This document shows, piece after piece, positions 1 through 7,959 of a stretch of DNA of 64,000 nt. The translations under genes and the position numbers were made by a program. The stretch is from contig OY969919.1 of assembly GCA_963704585.1 (NCBI GenBank), positions 558,001 to 622,000 of the forward strand, given 5' to 3'. A model generated the notes under the pieces. The model searched no databases. It saw only the letters and a program-made list of their open reading frames with translations, and was not told the DNA's origin. Origin of the DNA: Bog-756 sp963704585 (GTDB taxonomy: Bacteria; Actinomycetota; Acidimicrobiia; Acidimicrobiales; RAAP-2). The stretch's first letter is position 1. Each line of letters starts with the position of its first letter.

Positions 1-841
1 GGTCGTCTCCGACAAGATCTGGGACACCATCTGCGAGCGGCTGCCCTCGAGGATGCCGTTCAGCCACGGCTTCACCTACATGGGACACCCCGCCGCCTGC
101 GCGGCGGCGCTCGCCAACCTCGCGATCATCGAGGAGGAGGGGCTGGTCGCAAACGCGGCCGACGTGGGCGGGTACCTCCTCGACCGCCTGCGCGAGCTCG
201 AGCGGTTCGAGACGGTCGGCGAGGTCCGTGGCCTCGGCCTCATGGTCGGCATCGAGTTCGTCGCCGACGCGACCACCAAGCGTGGCTTCGCCAATCCCCA
301 CCAGGTGTGCGAGAAGGTCGAGCTCGAGGCGTGGGACCGCGGCCTCTACTGCCGGGCGATGGGACTCGAGGTGGTCGGCCTCGCGCCGCCGCTCACCATC
401 GACCGACCGACCGCCGACCGGATCGTGGAGGTCCTGGCCGACGCGATCGAGGCTATGGAAGCCGAGGTGATGCCGAGGGAGCGGGCCCGGGCCTCCGCAC
501 CGGCACTGCACGTCGCCGATGCGTCCGAGTTCTTCGACGAGGCCCTGCCCACCAGGGTGGACCACGACGCGGCGACCGACCTCGACCTCGTCGTCCAATT
601 CGTCCTCGAGGGCGAGGGCGGGGGCGTCTGGCTCCTCGAGGCCCGTGACGGGAAGGTCACCGTGACGCGCCGCGGCGAACCGTCCGGCGAGGCCGCGGCC
701 ACGATCCGGGCGACCGCCTCCGACTTCACCAAGATCGTGAACGGCGAGCTCTCGGGCGCGGACGCCTTCATCTCCCAGCAGCTCGCGGTCGACGGCGACC
801 TCGATGCCGCCGCGGGCCTGATGGCCCTCGGGATCCTCTAG
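1..841 (+). CDS. Class III aminotransferase fused to SCP2 sterol-carrier domain (5' end outside window)
   Basis: The frame is open from base 2, so the N-terminal part, including the PLP lysine region, lies before the window. The visible first 155 residues or so are the C-terminal part of a PLP-dependent class III (omega/ornithine-type) aminotransferase: the GHPAACAAALANL helix, the VRGLGLMVGIEF strand and the final helix IVEVLADAIEAME. A linker of about 20 residues follows. Roughly the last 100 residues (nt 560-841) match an SCP2 sterol-binding domain, with the usual dGkvtvtrrG hairpin, the segment ATIRATASDFTKIVNGELSG and the closing VDGDLDAAAGLMAL. Aminotransferases of this class normally end after the first part, so the fusion is unusual. 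Substrate is unknown; the SCP2 part suggests a hydrophobic or acyl-CoA ligand. Confidence 0.8.
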   Translation, partial: VVSDKIWDTICERLPSRMPFSHGFTYMGHPAACAAALANLAIIEEEGLVANAADVGGYLLDRLRELERFETVGEVRGLGLMVGIEFVADATTKRGFANPHQVCEKVELEAWDRGLYCRAMGLEVVGLAPPLTIDRPTADRIVEVLADAIEAMEAEVMPRERARASAPALHVADASEFFDEALPTRVDHDAATDLDLVVQFVLEGEGGGVWLLEARDGKVTVTRRGEPSGEAAATIRATASDFTKIVNGELSGADAFISQQLAVDGDLDAAAGLMALGIL

Positions 842-944
842 AAGCATCTGCGCCACCTCCGTCCACGGCCATGTCGAGATCGTCCGCGCCGCCCGTGCCG
901 GCGTCCCGCGCACCTCGGTTTGCCCCCGCTCCATCGGCACAGAC

Positions 945-1577
945 ATGCTCCATTCGGTGGGGAGATTCGTAGACGACGTCGCGGTGAGCCCAGCCGGCCC
1001 GGGCCGGTACCGCTGTGACTTGAGCGGAGACTGGAACCTCGTCGCGGTACCCCACGGCGGTGTGATCGTCGCCGTCGCCCTGCGGGCAGCTGGACTCGAG
1101 GTGGGCAGCTCGGCGCACCAGCTCCGTACCTGTACGACCGTCTTCGCCGGGCAGGTCGCATCGGGACCGCTGGACGTGGAGGTGCAGGTGCTGAGGTTGG
1201 GTCGATCCGCGACCCAGGTGCTGGCGACCGTGGCCAACGAAGGTGCCGGATCGGGGGCCACATGGCTGCGCTTCGACGAGCCACCACGTCTGGCCGACGG
1301 GACCCTGGACCCCCTCGGGCTGGTGACCTTGACCGACCGTATGCCCGGGTGCATCGGTGAGCGGCTCGGGCATCGCGGTCGGTGCTGGTTCGCCCCGAGC
1401 GCCGACCTGACCGTCCACCTGCTCGAACCACTCCGCACCGAATGGGTGCTGGCCCACGATCGGGCCTGGTGGGCCGACGACGGTTGGGCGTCGGCAGAGA
1501 CCCACCTCTGGGACGAGCAGGGGGTGCTGGTCGCCTACGCCACCCAGATGATGCTGTTCACGTACCTCGAAGAGTAG
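945..1577 (+). CDS. TesB-like acyl-CoA thioesterase (double hotdog)
   Basis: A 210-residue protein with the pattern of the actinobacterial TesB-type thioesterase family. The N-terminal hotdog has the segment GDWNLVAVPHGGVIVAVALRA, where PHGG/HGG is the family's substrate-loop signature. The C-terminal hotdog ends with the typical SAETHLWDEQGVLVAYATQ and MMLF strand. It is somewhat shorter than the usual 260-290 residues because the linker between the hotdogs is short. Expected role is hydrolysis of an acyl-CoA thioester in the cytoplasm, which suits the beta-oxidation content of the region. There is no clear Shine-Dalgarno sequence before the ATG. It stands alone between the aminotransferase and the F420-type gene. 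Confidence 0.7.
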   Translation: MLHSVGRFVDDVAVSPAGPGRYRCDLSGDWNLVAVPHGGVIVAVALRAAGLEVGSSAHQLRTCTTVFAGQVASGPLDVEVQVLRLGRSATQVLATVANEGAGSGATWLRFDEPPRLADGTLDPLGLVTLTDRMPGCIGERLGHRGRCWFAPSADLTVHLLEPLRTEWVLAHDRAWWADDGWASAETHLWDEQGVLVAYATQMMLFTYLEE

Positions 1578-1673
1578 GAAGAGTAGGGAGCCGTCGTCGG
1601 ACGGTGGGGCAGCCGGCCCTGGCCCATCGTCCACCAGGCGACGACCGCGTGATCCGGGGCATAACGTCGAACG

Positions 1674-2078
1674 ATGGACCGTGCGACGATGCGACGTCGA
1701 GTACGAAGTGCCCGAGTCGGTCGTCTGGCAACCGTCACCTCCGGCAACCGTCCCCATATGGTCCCTTGCTGCTTCGTCTTGCGTGACGACACTGCATACA
1801 CGGCCGTTGACGCAAAGCCGAAGACGACGCGCGCGCTCCAGCGTCTCGAGAACGTGAGGGCAACGCCTTCGGCCTCGCTCCTCGTCGACCGGTACGACGA
1901 GGACTGGTCACAACTGTGGTGGGTTCGCATCGATGGCTCCGCACGGGTCATCGAGGATGGCCCCGAGTACGGCCCGGCGCTCGCTCAGCTCGCTGCGAAG
2001 TACGAGCAGTACGTCCATGATCCGCCGCCGGGTCCGGTCATTGCCCTCGAGATCACGAGGTGGCGGGGATGGCCGTAG
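1674..2078 (+). CDS. PPOX-class F420-dependent oxidoreductase (TIGR03668-like)
   Basis: A 134-residue split-barrel flavin/deazaflavin-binding protein. Visible family features are the N-terminal helix with RVGRLATVTSGNRPHMVPCCFVL, the basic segment DAKPKTTRALQRLENVRATP that in this family contacts the F420 phosphate and glutamate tail, and the strand pair around SLLVDRYDEDWSQLWWVRI. Length and order match the Rv0121c-type group called TIGR03668. Such proteins use F420 rather than FMN, which supports an actinobacterial host. Upstream, a CATAAC hexamer (1660-1665) ends 8 nt before the ATG, so the message may have almost no leader. The substrate is unknown. Confidence 0.8.
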   Translation: MDRATMRRRVRSARVGRLATVTSGNRPHMVPCCFVLRDDTAYTAVDAKPKTTRALQRLENVRATPSASLLVDRYDEDWSQLWWVRIDGSARVIEDGPEYGPALAQLAAKYEQYVHDPPPGPVIALEITRWRGWP

Positions 2079-2217
2079 CCCGGACGTGCGCGTCGCTCGA
2101 CAGCGACCTCCGGGTGAGCACTCGGTCGCCGTCGGCGATGGGATCGGCTGGGCGTGACCGTCCTCCTCGACGTCAATGCCCCCCCGGGCGCCAGGGCCGC
2201 ATCAGGAGGACCGCACC

Positions 2218-3036
2218 ATGAACTCGATGGCACGCCGGATGTTCGAGCTGGTCGAGCCGATCGGTGTCATCCCCTACTCCGCCGACGAACCCAACGAAGC
2301 AATGTTCGCTCTCGGGTTCACCGACTACTGGGACACCTACTTCGCCGGACGCGCCGCGCCCCTGGGCCTCGCCACAGCGGAGGTGGTGGACGCGCTCTTC
2401 TACAACTTCGCTCCCGGTGAGGTGGCCCGACACATCCCGAAGGTCTGGCGCACCACCACGCCCGAAGCGGCGATTGCCGCTCGCCAGTCGGGCTGCGTGC
2501 AGGCGTTGCAGCGGATCCTCGGCGATCACGTCGACGACCCCGGCGTCGCCCGCGCCACCGAACTGCTGACCAGGGCCGCGACCAGCGCCCCGTACGAGGG
2601 CCGGCCGATGTACGCCGCCCTGCGAGCGCTCCCGATCCCCGACGGCGTGATGGCCCGCCTCTTCCATGCCGCCTCCTTGTTGCGCGAGCACCGTGGCGAC
2701 GGGCACATCGCAGCACTGATGATCGAGGGTGTCGGCGGCCTCGAGGCTCACGTCCTGCTCGCCCTCGACATGGACATGCCCGCGGAGCACTTCGGACGGA
2801 TCCACCACCTCCCGGCAGCGCAGCTCTCCGCCGTCATCGACGGAATGCGCGAACGCGGCCTGATCGGCGACGATGGTTGGCTCAGCGAACACGGTCGCGC
2901 CGTCAAACCGCGGGTCGAGGCGCTCACCGACGGCCTCGCGGCGAAACCCTACGAATGCCTCGAGCCGGGCGAGCTCGACGAGCTCCTGGTCACACTCGAG
3001 CCCCTCGCCGCACTGCTCGTCGCCGCCCAGGACTGA
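2218..3036 (+). CDS. SCO6745-like (SalK-type) conserved protein
   Basis: A 272-residue protein of the family found across actinomycetes as SCO6745-like proteins. Recognisable segments are the N-terminal MARRMFELVEPIGVIPYSAD, GFTDYWDTYFAGRAAPLG, and the C-terminal winged-helix-like stretch LSAVIDGMRERGLIGDDGWLSEHGR. The last part looks like a MarR-type helix-turn-helix, but the family is not known to act as a regulator. The start was chosen at 2218 because AGGAGGA (2204-2210) lies 7 nt before this ATG; an in-frame earlier start lacks any ribosome site. Molecular function is unknown. It ends 73 bases before the convergent thiolase gene. Confidence 0.65.
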   Translation: MNSMARRMFELVEPIGVIPYSADEPNEAMFALGFTDYWDTYFAGRAAPLGLATAEVVDALFYNFAPGEVARHIPKVWRTTTPEAAIAARQSGCVQALQRILGDHVDDPGVARATELLTRAATSAPYEGRPMYAALRALPIPDGVMARLFHAASLLREHRGDGHIAALMIEGVGGLEAHVLLALDMDMPAEHFGRIHHLPAAQLSAVIDGMRERGLIGDDGWLSEHGRAVKPRVEALTDGLAAKPYECLEPGELDELLVTLEPLAALLVAAQD

Positions 3037-3109
3037 TAGGCGCAGCAGCGTCAGCACCCATCGCGAAACCGTCGAGGGGGCTCACGCCCTGTCGCGCCCG
3101 CGGCGCCGG

Positions 3110-4303
3110 CTAGGACACCCGCTCGAAGACCGTCGCGTTGGCCTGGCCGCCCCCCTCGCACATGGTCTGGAAACCGTAGCGACCCCCGGTGGCGTCGAGG
3201 TGGTTGAGGAGGGTCGCGGCGAGCCGTACGCCGCTCGCGCCGAGCGGATGGCCGAGCGCGATGGCCCCGCCGCGAGGGTTGAACCGATCGGGATCGGCGC
3301 CGAACGCGTGCTGCCACATGAGCGCGATCGCGGCGAATGCCTCGTTGCACTCGACGGCGTCGAACTGCTCGATCTTCATCCCCGACCGGTCGAGCAGGCG
3401 CTGCGTGGCCGGTACCGGCGCCGAGAGCACGAGCGCGGCGTCCTCCGCGGCAACGGTTGCGTGCGCGAAGCGTGCCCGATACGGGAGACCCAGCTCGTCG
3501 GCCACGCGGCGCTCGGCGATGAGCATCGCGGCGGCGCCGTCGGTCATCTGCGACGAGTTGCCGGCGGTGATGTCGGGCGCCGTGTCCGGCTCCCAGCTCT
3601 GCGCGGGCGGCAGCGCGCCGAGCGATTCCATCGTGCCGTTCCGGCGGATCCCTTCGTCGGTCTCGAGGGCGCCGCCGGTGAAGGAACCGTCCTCCGCCTT
3701 CAGCGGCACCGACACCGCCTCCTGCGCGAAGTGACCCGAGTCCCAGTTCGCCGCTGCCCGTCGGTGGCTCTCGAGCGAGAAGGCGTCCATCTCCTCGCGG
3801 CTCACGCCCCACCGGTCGGCGAGCACCTGGGCCACCCGGAACTGCGCCCACAGGCGCTGGTCGATCTGCTCGAGGAACGACGGGGGGAACGGCCCCGTCC
3901 CGCCCCGTGCGTTCGAGGCCATCGGCGCCCGGCTCATGGCCTCGACGCCGCAGGCGATCACGAGGTCGTAGTGGCCGGCCTTGACCCCCGCTGCGCCGAA
4001 GTGCATGGCCTGCTGGGAGGAGCCGCACTGGCGGTCCACCGTGGTGGCCGGCACGTGCTGGGGCAGGCCGGCCGCCACCCAACCGTTGCGCGCCACGTTG
4101 GTGCTCTGCTCGCCGGCCTGGGTCACGCAGCCGCCGATCACGTCGTCGATCCTCGCGGGGTCGACACCGGTCCGGTCGAGCAGTGTGCGCAGAGCGAAGG
4201 CCAGGAGGTCGACCGGATGCCAGGTGGCGAGCGCACCGCCCCGCTTGCCGAACGTCGTCCGCACCACGTCCACTACCACTGCGTCCCGTGCCGTCTCACT
4301 CAC
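3110..4303 (-). CDS. Thiolase (acetyl-CoA acetyltransferase family)
   Basis: A 397-residue thiolase. The nucleophilic Cys93 lies in TVDRQCGSSQQAMHF, the oxyanion/base histidine in AIALGHPLGASG, and the C-terminal catalytic cysteine in MCEGGGQANATVF. It catalyses CoA-dependent cleavage of a 3-ketoacyl-CoA or the reverse condensation. GTG at 4303 was chosen because an AGGAGA ribosome site sits 9 nt upstream; it starts 8 bases inside the end of the ATPase gene before it (GTGAGTGA shared), so the two are probably translationally coupled. As last gene of the liv-type operon it implies that the imported compound is processed through a beta-ketoacyl-CoA. Confidence 0.9.
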   Translation of the reverse strand: MSETARDAVVVDVVRTTFGKRGGALATWHPVDLLAFALRTLLDRTGVDPARIDDVIGGCVTQAGEQSTNVARNGWVAAGLPQHVPATTVDRQCGSSQQAMHFGAAGVKAGHYDLVIACGVEAMSRAPMASNARGGTGPFPPSFLEQIDQRLWAQFRVAQVLADRWGVSREEMDAFSLESHRRAAANWDSGHFAQEAVSVPLKAEDGSFTGGALETDEGIRRNGTMESLGALPPAQSWEPDTAPDITAGNSSQMTDGAAAMLIAERRVADELGLPYRARFAHATVAAEDAALVLSAPVPATQRLLDRSGMKIEQFDAVECNEAFAAIALMWQHAFGADPDRFNPRGGAIALGHPLGASGVRLAATLLNHLDATGGRYGFQTMCEGGGQANATVFERVS

Positions 4304-5079
4304 CGGTCGTCTCTCCTTCGTCTCGGGTCGCCGCATCTCCTGCCTCCTGCCCGGGTGGAGGGCCGTGTTCGAGGTCCGACCGCTCCCCGCGGGCGGCGAG
4401 CACCCGTTCGACCGCCGCGAGCGCGCCCTCCGACGCTCCGGCGTAGGCGACCGCTCCGTGCTCGAGGACGACCGCGCTCCCCGCGATGTCGAGCACCCGA
4501 TCGACCTGCTGCTCCACGATGAGCAGCGCGGTGCCCGCGCCGTTGATCTGCCGCAGGCCGTCGTAGACCGCGTCGATCATGACCGGCGCGAGACCGAGGG
4601 AGATCTCGTCCACGATGAGCAGTCGCGGCGGGACGATGAGCACCTTGGCCAGCGAGAGGATGCGCTGCTCACCGCCGGAGAGCGTTCCCCCGTGCTGCTT
4701 GCGCCGGCTGCCCAGGATGGGGAAGGCGAGGTAGGCACGGGCCAGCGAGTCGGAGACGTTGCGCCGCCCACCCCGCTGGCGGAAGGCGAGGGTCAGGTTC
4801 TCCTCCACGGTGAGGCTCGCGAAGACCCCCCGGCCCTCCGGCACGTGGGCGGCGCCGGCGCGGGCGATCTTGTACGCGGGCTGGCCGGTCACGTCCCGCC
4901 CGCTCAGGCGGATCGTCCCCTCGGTGCTCGCGAGGAGTCCCGACACCACCCGGGCCACCGTCGACTTCCCGGCGCCGTTCGAACCGATGAGCGCGGTGAT
5001 CCCGCCGGCGGGCACCTCGAAGCTCACGTCGAAGAGGGCACGGTACGGTCCGTAGGACAGCGCTCACGTGCTCGACCAC
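4296..5079 (-). CDS. livF: LivF-type ABC transporter ATPase, N-terminus frameshifted
   Basis: ATPase of a branched-chain-amino-acid-type (HAAT) uptake system. The continuous frame from 5027 down to 4296 (243 codons) has Walker A GSNGAGKST, signature LSGGEQR and Walker B LLIVDEISLGLAP. It begins abruptly at VSFEVPAGG, which is normally preceded by about 25 residues. Those are present in another frame: LVVEHVSA is read from 5079 (GTG), then YGPYRALFDVSFEV in the main frame, so one base too many lies at about 5055-5061. With that base removed the N-terminus is normal. The C-terminus carries an unusual acidic, Gly-rich tail that overlaps the thiolase start. It follows livG with about 60 bases between. 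Confidence 0.8.
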
Positions 5080-5139
5080 GAGCGCCGGCGGCTCCCCGCC
5101 GGCATCCCCGCGCGGCGCTGCCGGCCTCCGCCACGGTGG

Positions 5140-5913
5140 TCACACGCTGATCCCGAGGTAGGCGTGTCGGACGCCGGGATCAGCCATGACCTCGTCGAAG
5201 GTACCTGCCGCGATGACCGCGCCCAGGTTCATCACGATGGTCCGGTCGACGACCTGGCCGACCATGGCGAGGTCGTGCTCGACCAGCAGCATCGCCATCC
5301 CGCGCTCTCGTTGGAGCCTGCGGAGCACCTGGGCGAGCTCGTGCGTCTCGTGGATGTCGAGGCCGGAGGAGGGTTCGTCGGCCATGAGCAGGACCGGCTC
5401 GGTGACCAGCGCCCTCGCCAGCTCGACGAGCCGGCACGAGCCGAGCCCGAGCACGGACACCGGGTCGTCGGCGCGGTCTGCGATCCCGACCAGCTCGAGC
5501 ACGGCGGCCACCCGATCCTGCTCCGACTTGGTCGGTGCGCTCAGGTTGCAGAGGTCTCGCCAGAGCCGACCCTCGCGCCACCGGGCGCGGTTGGCGACGA
5601 TGAGGTGGTCCCGGACGGTCATGTCCGGAAAGATCTCCACCCGCTGGTAGGTCCGGCCGATGCCCAAGCGGGCGCGCTTGTAGGTCGGCAGGCCGAGCAG
5701 CTCCGTCCCGGAGAGCTCGACCGTGCCGTGCTCCGGACGGAGCTGCCCGCAGACGCAATTGAAGAGCGTGGTCTTGCCGGCGCCGTTCGGCCCCACCAGC
5801 CCGACGCTCTCCCCCCGTTGCACGTCGAAGGTCACGTCGCTCACCGCGGCGATGCCGCCGAACCGCTTGGAGACGCTGTTGACCCGCAGCAGCGGTGAGT
5901 CGCCCGGCGTCAC
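5140..5913 (-). CDS. livG: LivG-type ABC transporter ATPase
   Basis: A 257-residue ATP-binding subunit of the same importer. Walker A GPNGAGKTT is at residues 41-49, the Q-loop is RTYQRVEIF, Walker B is VLLMADEPSSGLD and the H-loop is LVEHD. The helix between strands has the LivG-specific insertion around RWREGRLWRDL. The signature is not LSGGQ but LGLGSCRLVELARAL, a degeneracy I recall from other actinobacterial LivG proteins. GTG start overlaps the permease stop by four bases (GTGA), indicating coupled translation. It pairs with the downstream LivF to power uptake through the fused permease. Confidence 0.9.
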   Translation of the reverse strand: MTPGDSPLLRVNSVSKRFGGIAAVSDVTFDVQRGESVGLVGPNGAGKTTLFNCVCGQLRPEHGTVELSGTELLGLPTYKRARLGIGRTYQRVEIFPDMTVRDHLIVANRARWREGRLWRDLCNLSAPTKSEQDRVAAVLELVGIADRADDPVSVLGLGSCRLVELARALVTEPVLLMADEPSSGLDIHETHELAQVLRRLQRERGMAMLLVEHDLAMVGQVVDRTIVMNLGAVIAAGTFDEVMADPGVRHAYLGISV

Positions 5914-7919
5914 GGCTCCGCCGTCTCCAGGTTCGGCTGGGCGCTCGCCTCGAGATTCGCCACGGGGACCGGGGTCGAGACGGTCGGGGTCGTGTGAAAG
6001 ACCAGGCGTTCCATCCGCAGTGTCCAGCGCCGCTTCTGGAACTCGAGGATCCCCTCGGGGTGCTGCGCGTAGGTCAGGGCACCGAATGCGAAGAGCACGA
6101 ACACCAGGCTGTCACCACCGAAGCGTGCCGGCAGATAGGTGAGCAGCTGCTGGATCACGACGAAGCCGATCCCCGCATTGATCGCACCCTCGACCGTGCT
6201 CACGCCCGTGGTGACCACGATCACGACGAACGCGAGCGAGAACTCGTAGTTGAAACCCTGGGCGCTGACCGACTGCTGCTGGATGGTGAGCAGGGTTCCG
6301 CCGATGCCGGCGACCACCCCCGACAGGCCGAAGATGAGGATCCGCTGCCACGTCAAGTTGATCCCCAGCCCGGCGGCCGCCGTCTCGCTCCCGCGCATGG
6401 CGGAGAGGTACCGGCCGGTCGTGCCCTGGCGCACGAGGAGCACGCCGATCACGCAGAGCACCAGCACCGCCATGGCCATGACGAAGTAGGCGTGCCCGTC
6501 GGGATTGAGGATCCCGAGTGCCACCCATTTGGTCTGCACGGCCAGTGGCGCACCGTTGCTGGTCGAGACCTGCGGGAAGACGGCACTGTCGAAGAAGAGT
6601 GCGGCGGCGATGGTCATGAGCGCGAGGCCGAGGCCTCGCAGTCGCAGCGATGCCACGGCGAGGACGATCGCCACCACAGCCGCCGCGGCTGCACCGATCA
6701 GGCCTCCGACCAGCAAGCTGAACCCGAAGTGGCTGGCCAGCTGCGCGGCGGTGAATGCGCCCACGCCGGCGAGGGTCGCCTGACAGAGCGAGAGCTGGCC
6801 GCCCATGCCGGTGATCAACGTGATCGAGAGGAAGATCGTGGCGAACGCGAGGCCCGAGTTGAACACGTTCTCCCACGTCTTGGGCATCCAGGTGAGCATC
6901 GACACGATGAACGCGGCGAGGAGGACGTACCAGAGGACGCGGATGATGCGATCCATCTGGGGGGCGCGCAACGAGGCGGTCGTCGGCGGTGTCGGCGGGT
7001 CGACCGAGGAGAGCGGGTCCTTGGCGTCACCGAGGCTGCGCAGCCCGGGCACGATGAGCAGCGCCGCCATCAGGACGACGAACGGAAGGGACGAGAGCAC
7101 CGCGGACGACCAGATGCTGCTTGCCGGCAGATAGCCCTGGAGCACGGTGTCCGCGATGCCCACCACGATGCCGACCAGGGCGGCGATCGGCATCGAGCGG
7201 AGCACCGCCCAGGCCGCCGCGGCGAAGGCGGCAACCATCAGCGTCGCATAGTCCTCCGCCTGGAGCTGGCCGGTCGCCGGCGCCAGCAGCACACCGGCAA
7301 GTCCGGCCATGAGGCTGGAGATCGCCCAGGCCGAGGCCACCACGCGCCCGGCGTTCACGCCGTCGAGCTCGACGAGCCGGCGGCTCTCGACCGCACCGCG
7401 CATCTGGAGGCCGAGGTTGGTGAAGCGCATCAGACCGACCAGTGCGAGGAGGACGACCGCGGTGGCCACCACCGCGGTCAGGTAGATGCCGTTGAAGGGC
7501 GTGCCGGCGATGCGGAAGTAGACGGTGTCCGGGTTGAAGAGGATGCTCGGCGGGTTGTACTGGTTCCGGCTCCCGAAGATGACCGGCAGCAGCGCCGGGA
7601 TCCCGACGAAGAGGGTGATGCCGGTGACCAGCTTGGCCGTCGTGTTCGTGTTCGGGATCCGCCGGAAGAGGTAGCGGTCGAATGCCAGGCCGAGCGCAGG
7701 TGCCAGAAGGAGCACGGAGATGACGAAGGCGAGCCAGATCGGCAGGTTCTCGTTCTGGACCAGCAGGGTGAAGATGAACGCCGACACGTAGGCCTGGGCC
7801 CCGAAGGCGAAGTTGAAGACGCCGGTCGCCTGGTAGGTGAGGACCAGACCGACCGCGACCATGGCATAGGTACAGCCATAGGGGATCCCGGGAATTGCGA
7901 AGCCAAGGAAGTGCCCCAC
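5910..7919 (-). CDS. Fused LivH-LivM ABC permease
   Basis: A 669-residue integral membrane protein joining both permease subunits of a HAAT importer. The N-terminal half (about residues 1-300) is LivH-like, starting GIPYGCTYAMVAVGLVLTYQATGVFNFAFGAQAY and containing AVESRRLVELDGVNAGRV. A polar linker (about 300-325, Pro/Thr rich) leads to the LivM-like half with WENVFNSGLAFATIFLSITL, GMGGQLSLCQATLAGVGAFTAA and MRGSETAAAGLGINLTWQRI. About 16-18 hydrophobic segments are visible, and the cytoplasmic tail is charged. Normally two genes encode these. It starts with GTG 40 bases after the binding-protein gene and ends overlapping livG. Confidence 0.9.
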   Translation of the reverse strand: MGHFLGFAIPGIPYGCTYAMVAVGLVLTYQATGVFNFAFGAQAYVSAFIFTLLVQNENLPIWLAFVISVLLLAPALGLAFDRYLFRRIPNTNTTAKLVTGITLFVGIPALLPVIFGSRNQYNPPSILFNPDTVYFRIAGTPFNGIYLTAVVATAVVLLALVGLMRFTNLGLQMRGAVESRRLVELDGVNAGRVVASAWAISSLMAGLAGVLLAPATGQLQAEDYATLMVAAFAAAAWAVLRSMPIAALVGIVVGIADTVLQGYLPASSIWSSAVLSSLPFVVLMAALLIVPGLRSLGDAKDPLSSVDPPTPPTTASLRAPQMDRIIRVLWYVLLAAFIVSMLTWMPKTWENVFNSGLAFATIFLSITLITGMGGQLSLCQATLAGVGAFTAAQLASHFGFSLLVGGLIGAAAAAVVAIVLAVASLRLRGLGLALMTIAAALFFDSAVFPQVSTSNGAPLAVQTKWVALGILNPDGHAYFVMAMAVLVLCVIGVLLVRQGTTGRYLSAMRGSETAAAGLGINLTWQRILIFGLSGVVAGIGGTLLTIQQQSVSAQGFNYEFSLAFVVIVVTTGVSTVEGAINAGIGFVVIQQLLTYLPARFGGDSLVFVLFAFGALTYAQHPEGILEFQKRRWTLRMERLVFHTTPTVSTPVPVANLEASAQPNLETAEP

Positions 7920-7959
7920 TTCCGCGCCCGCTACTACTCGAGACCGGCCGTCGGGAGGG

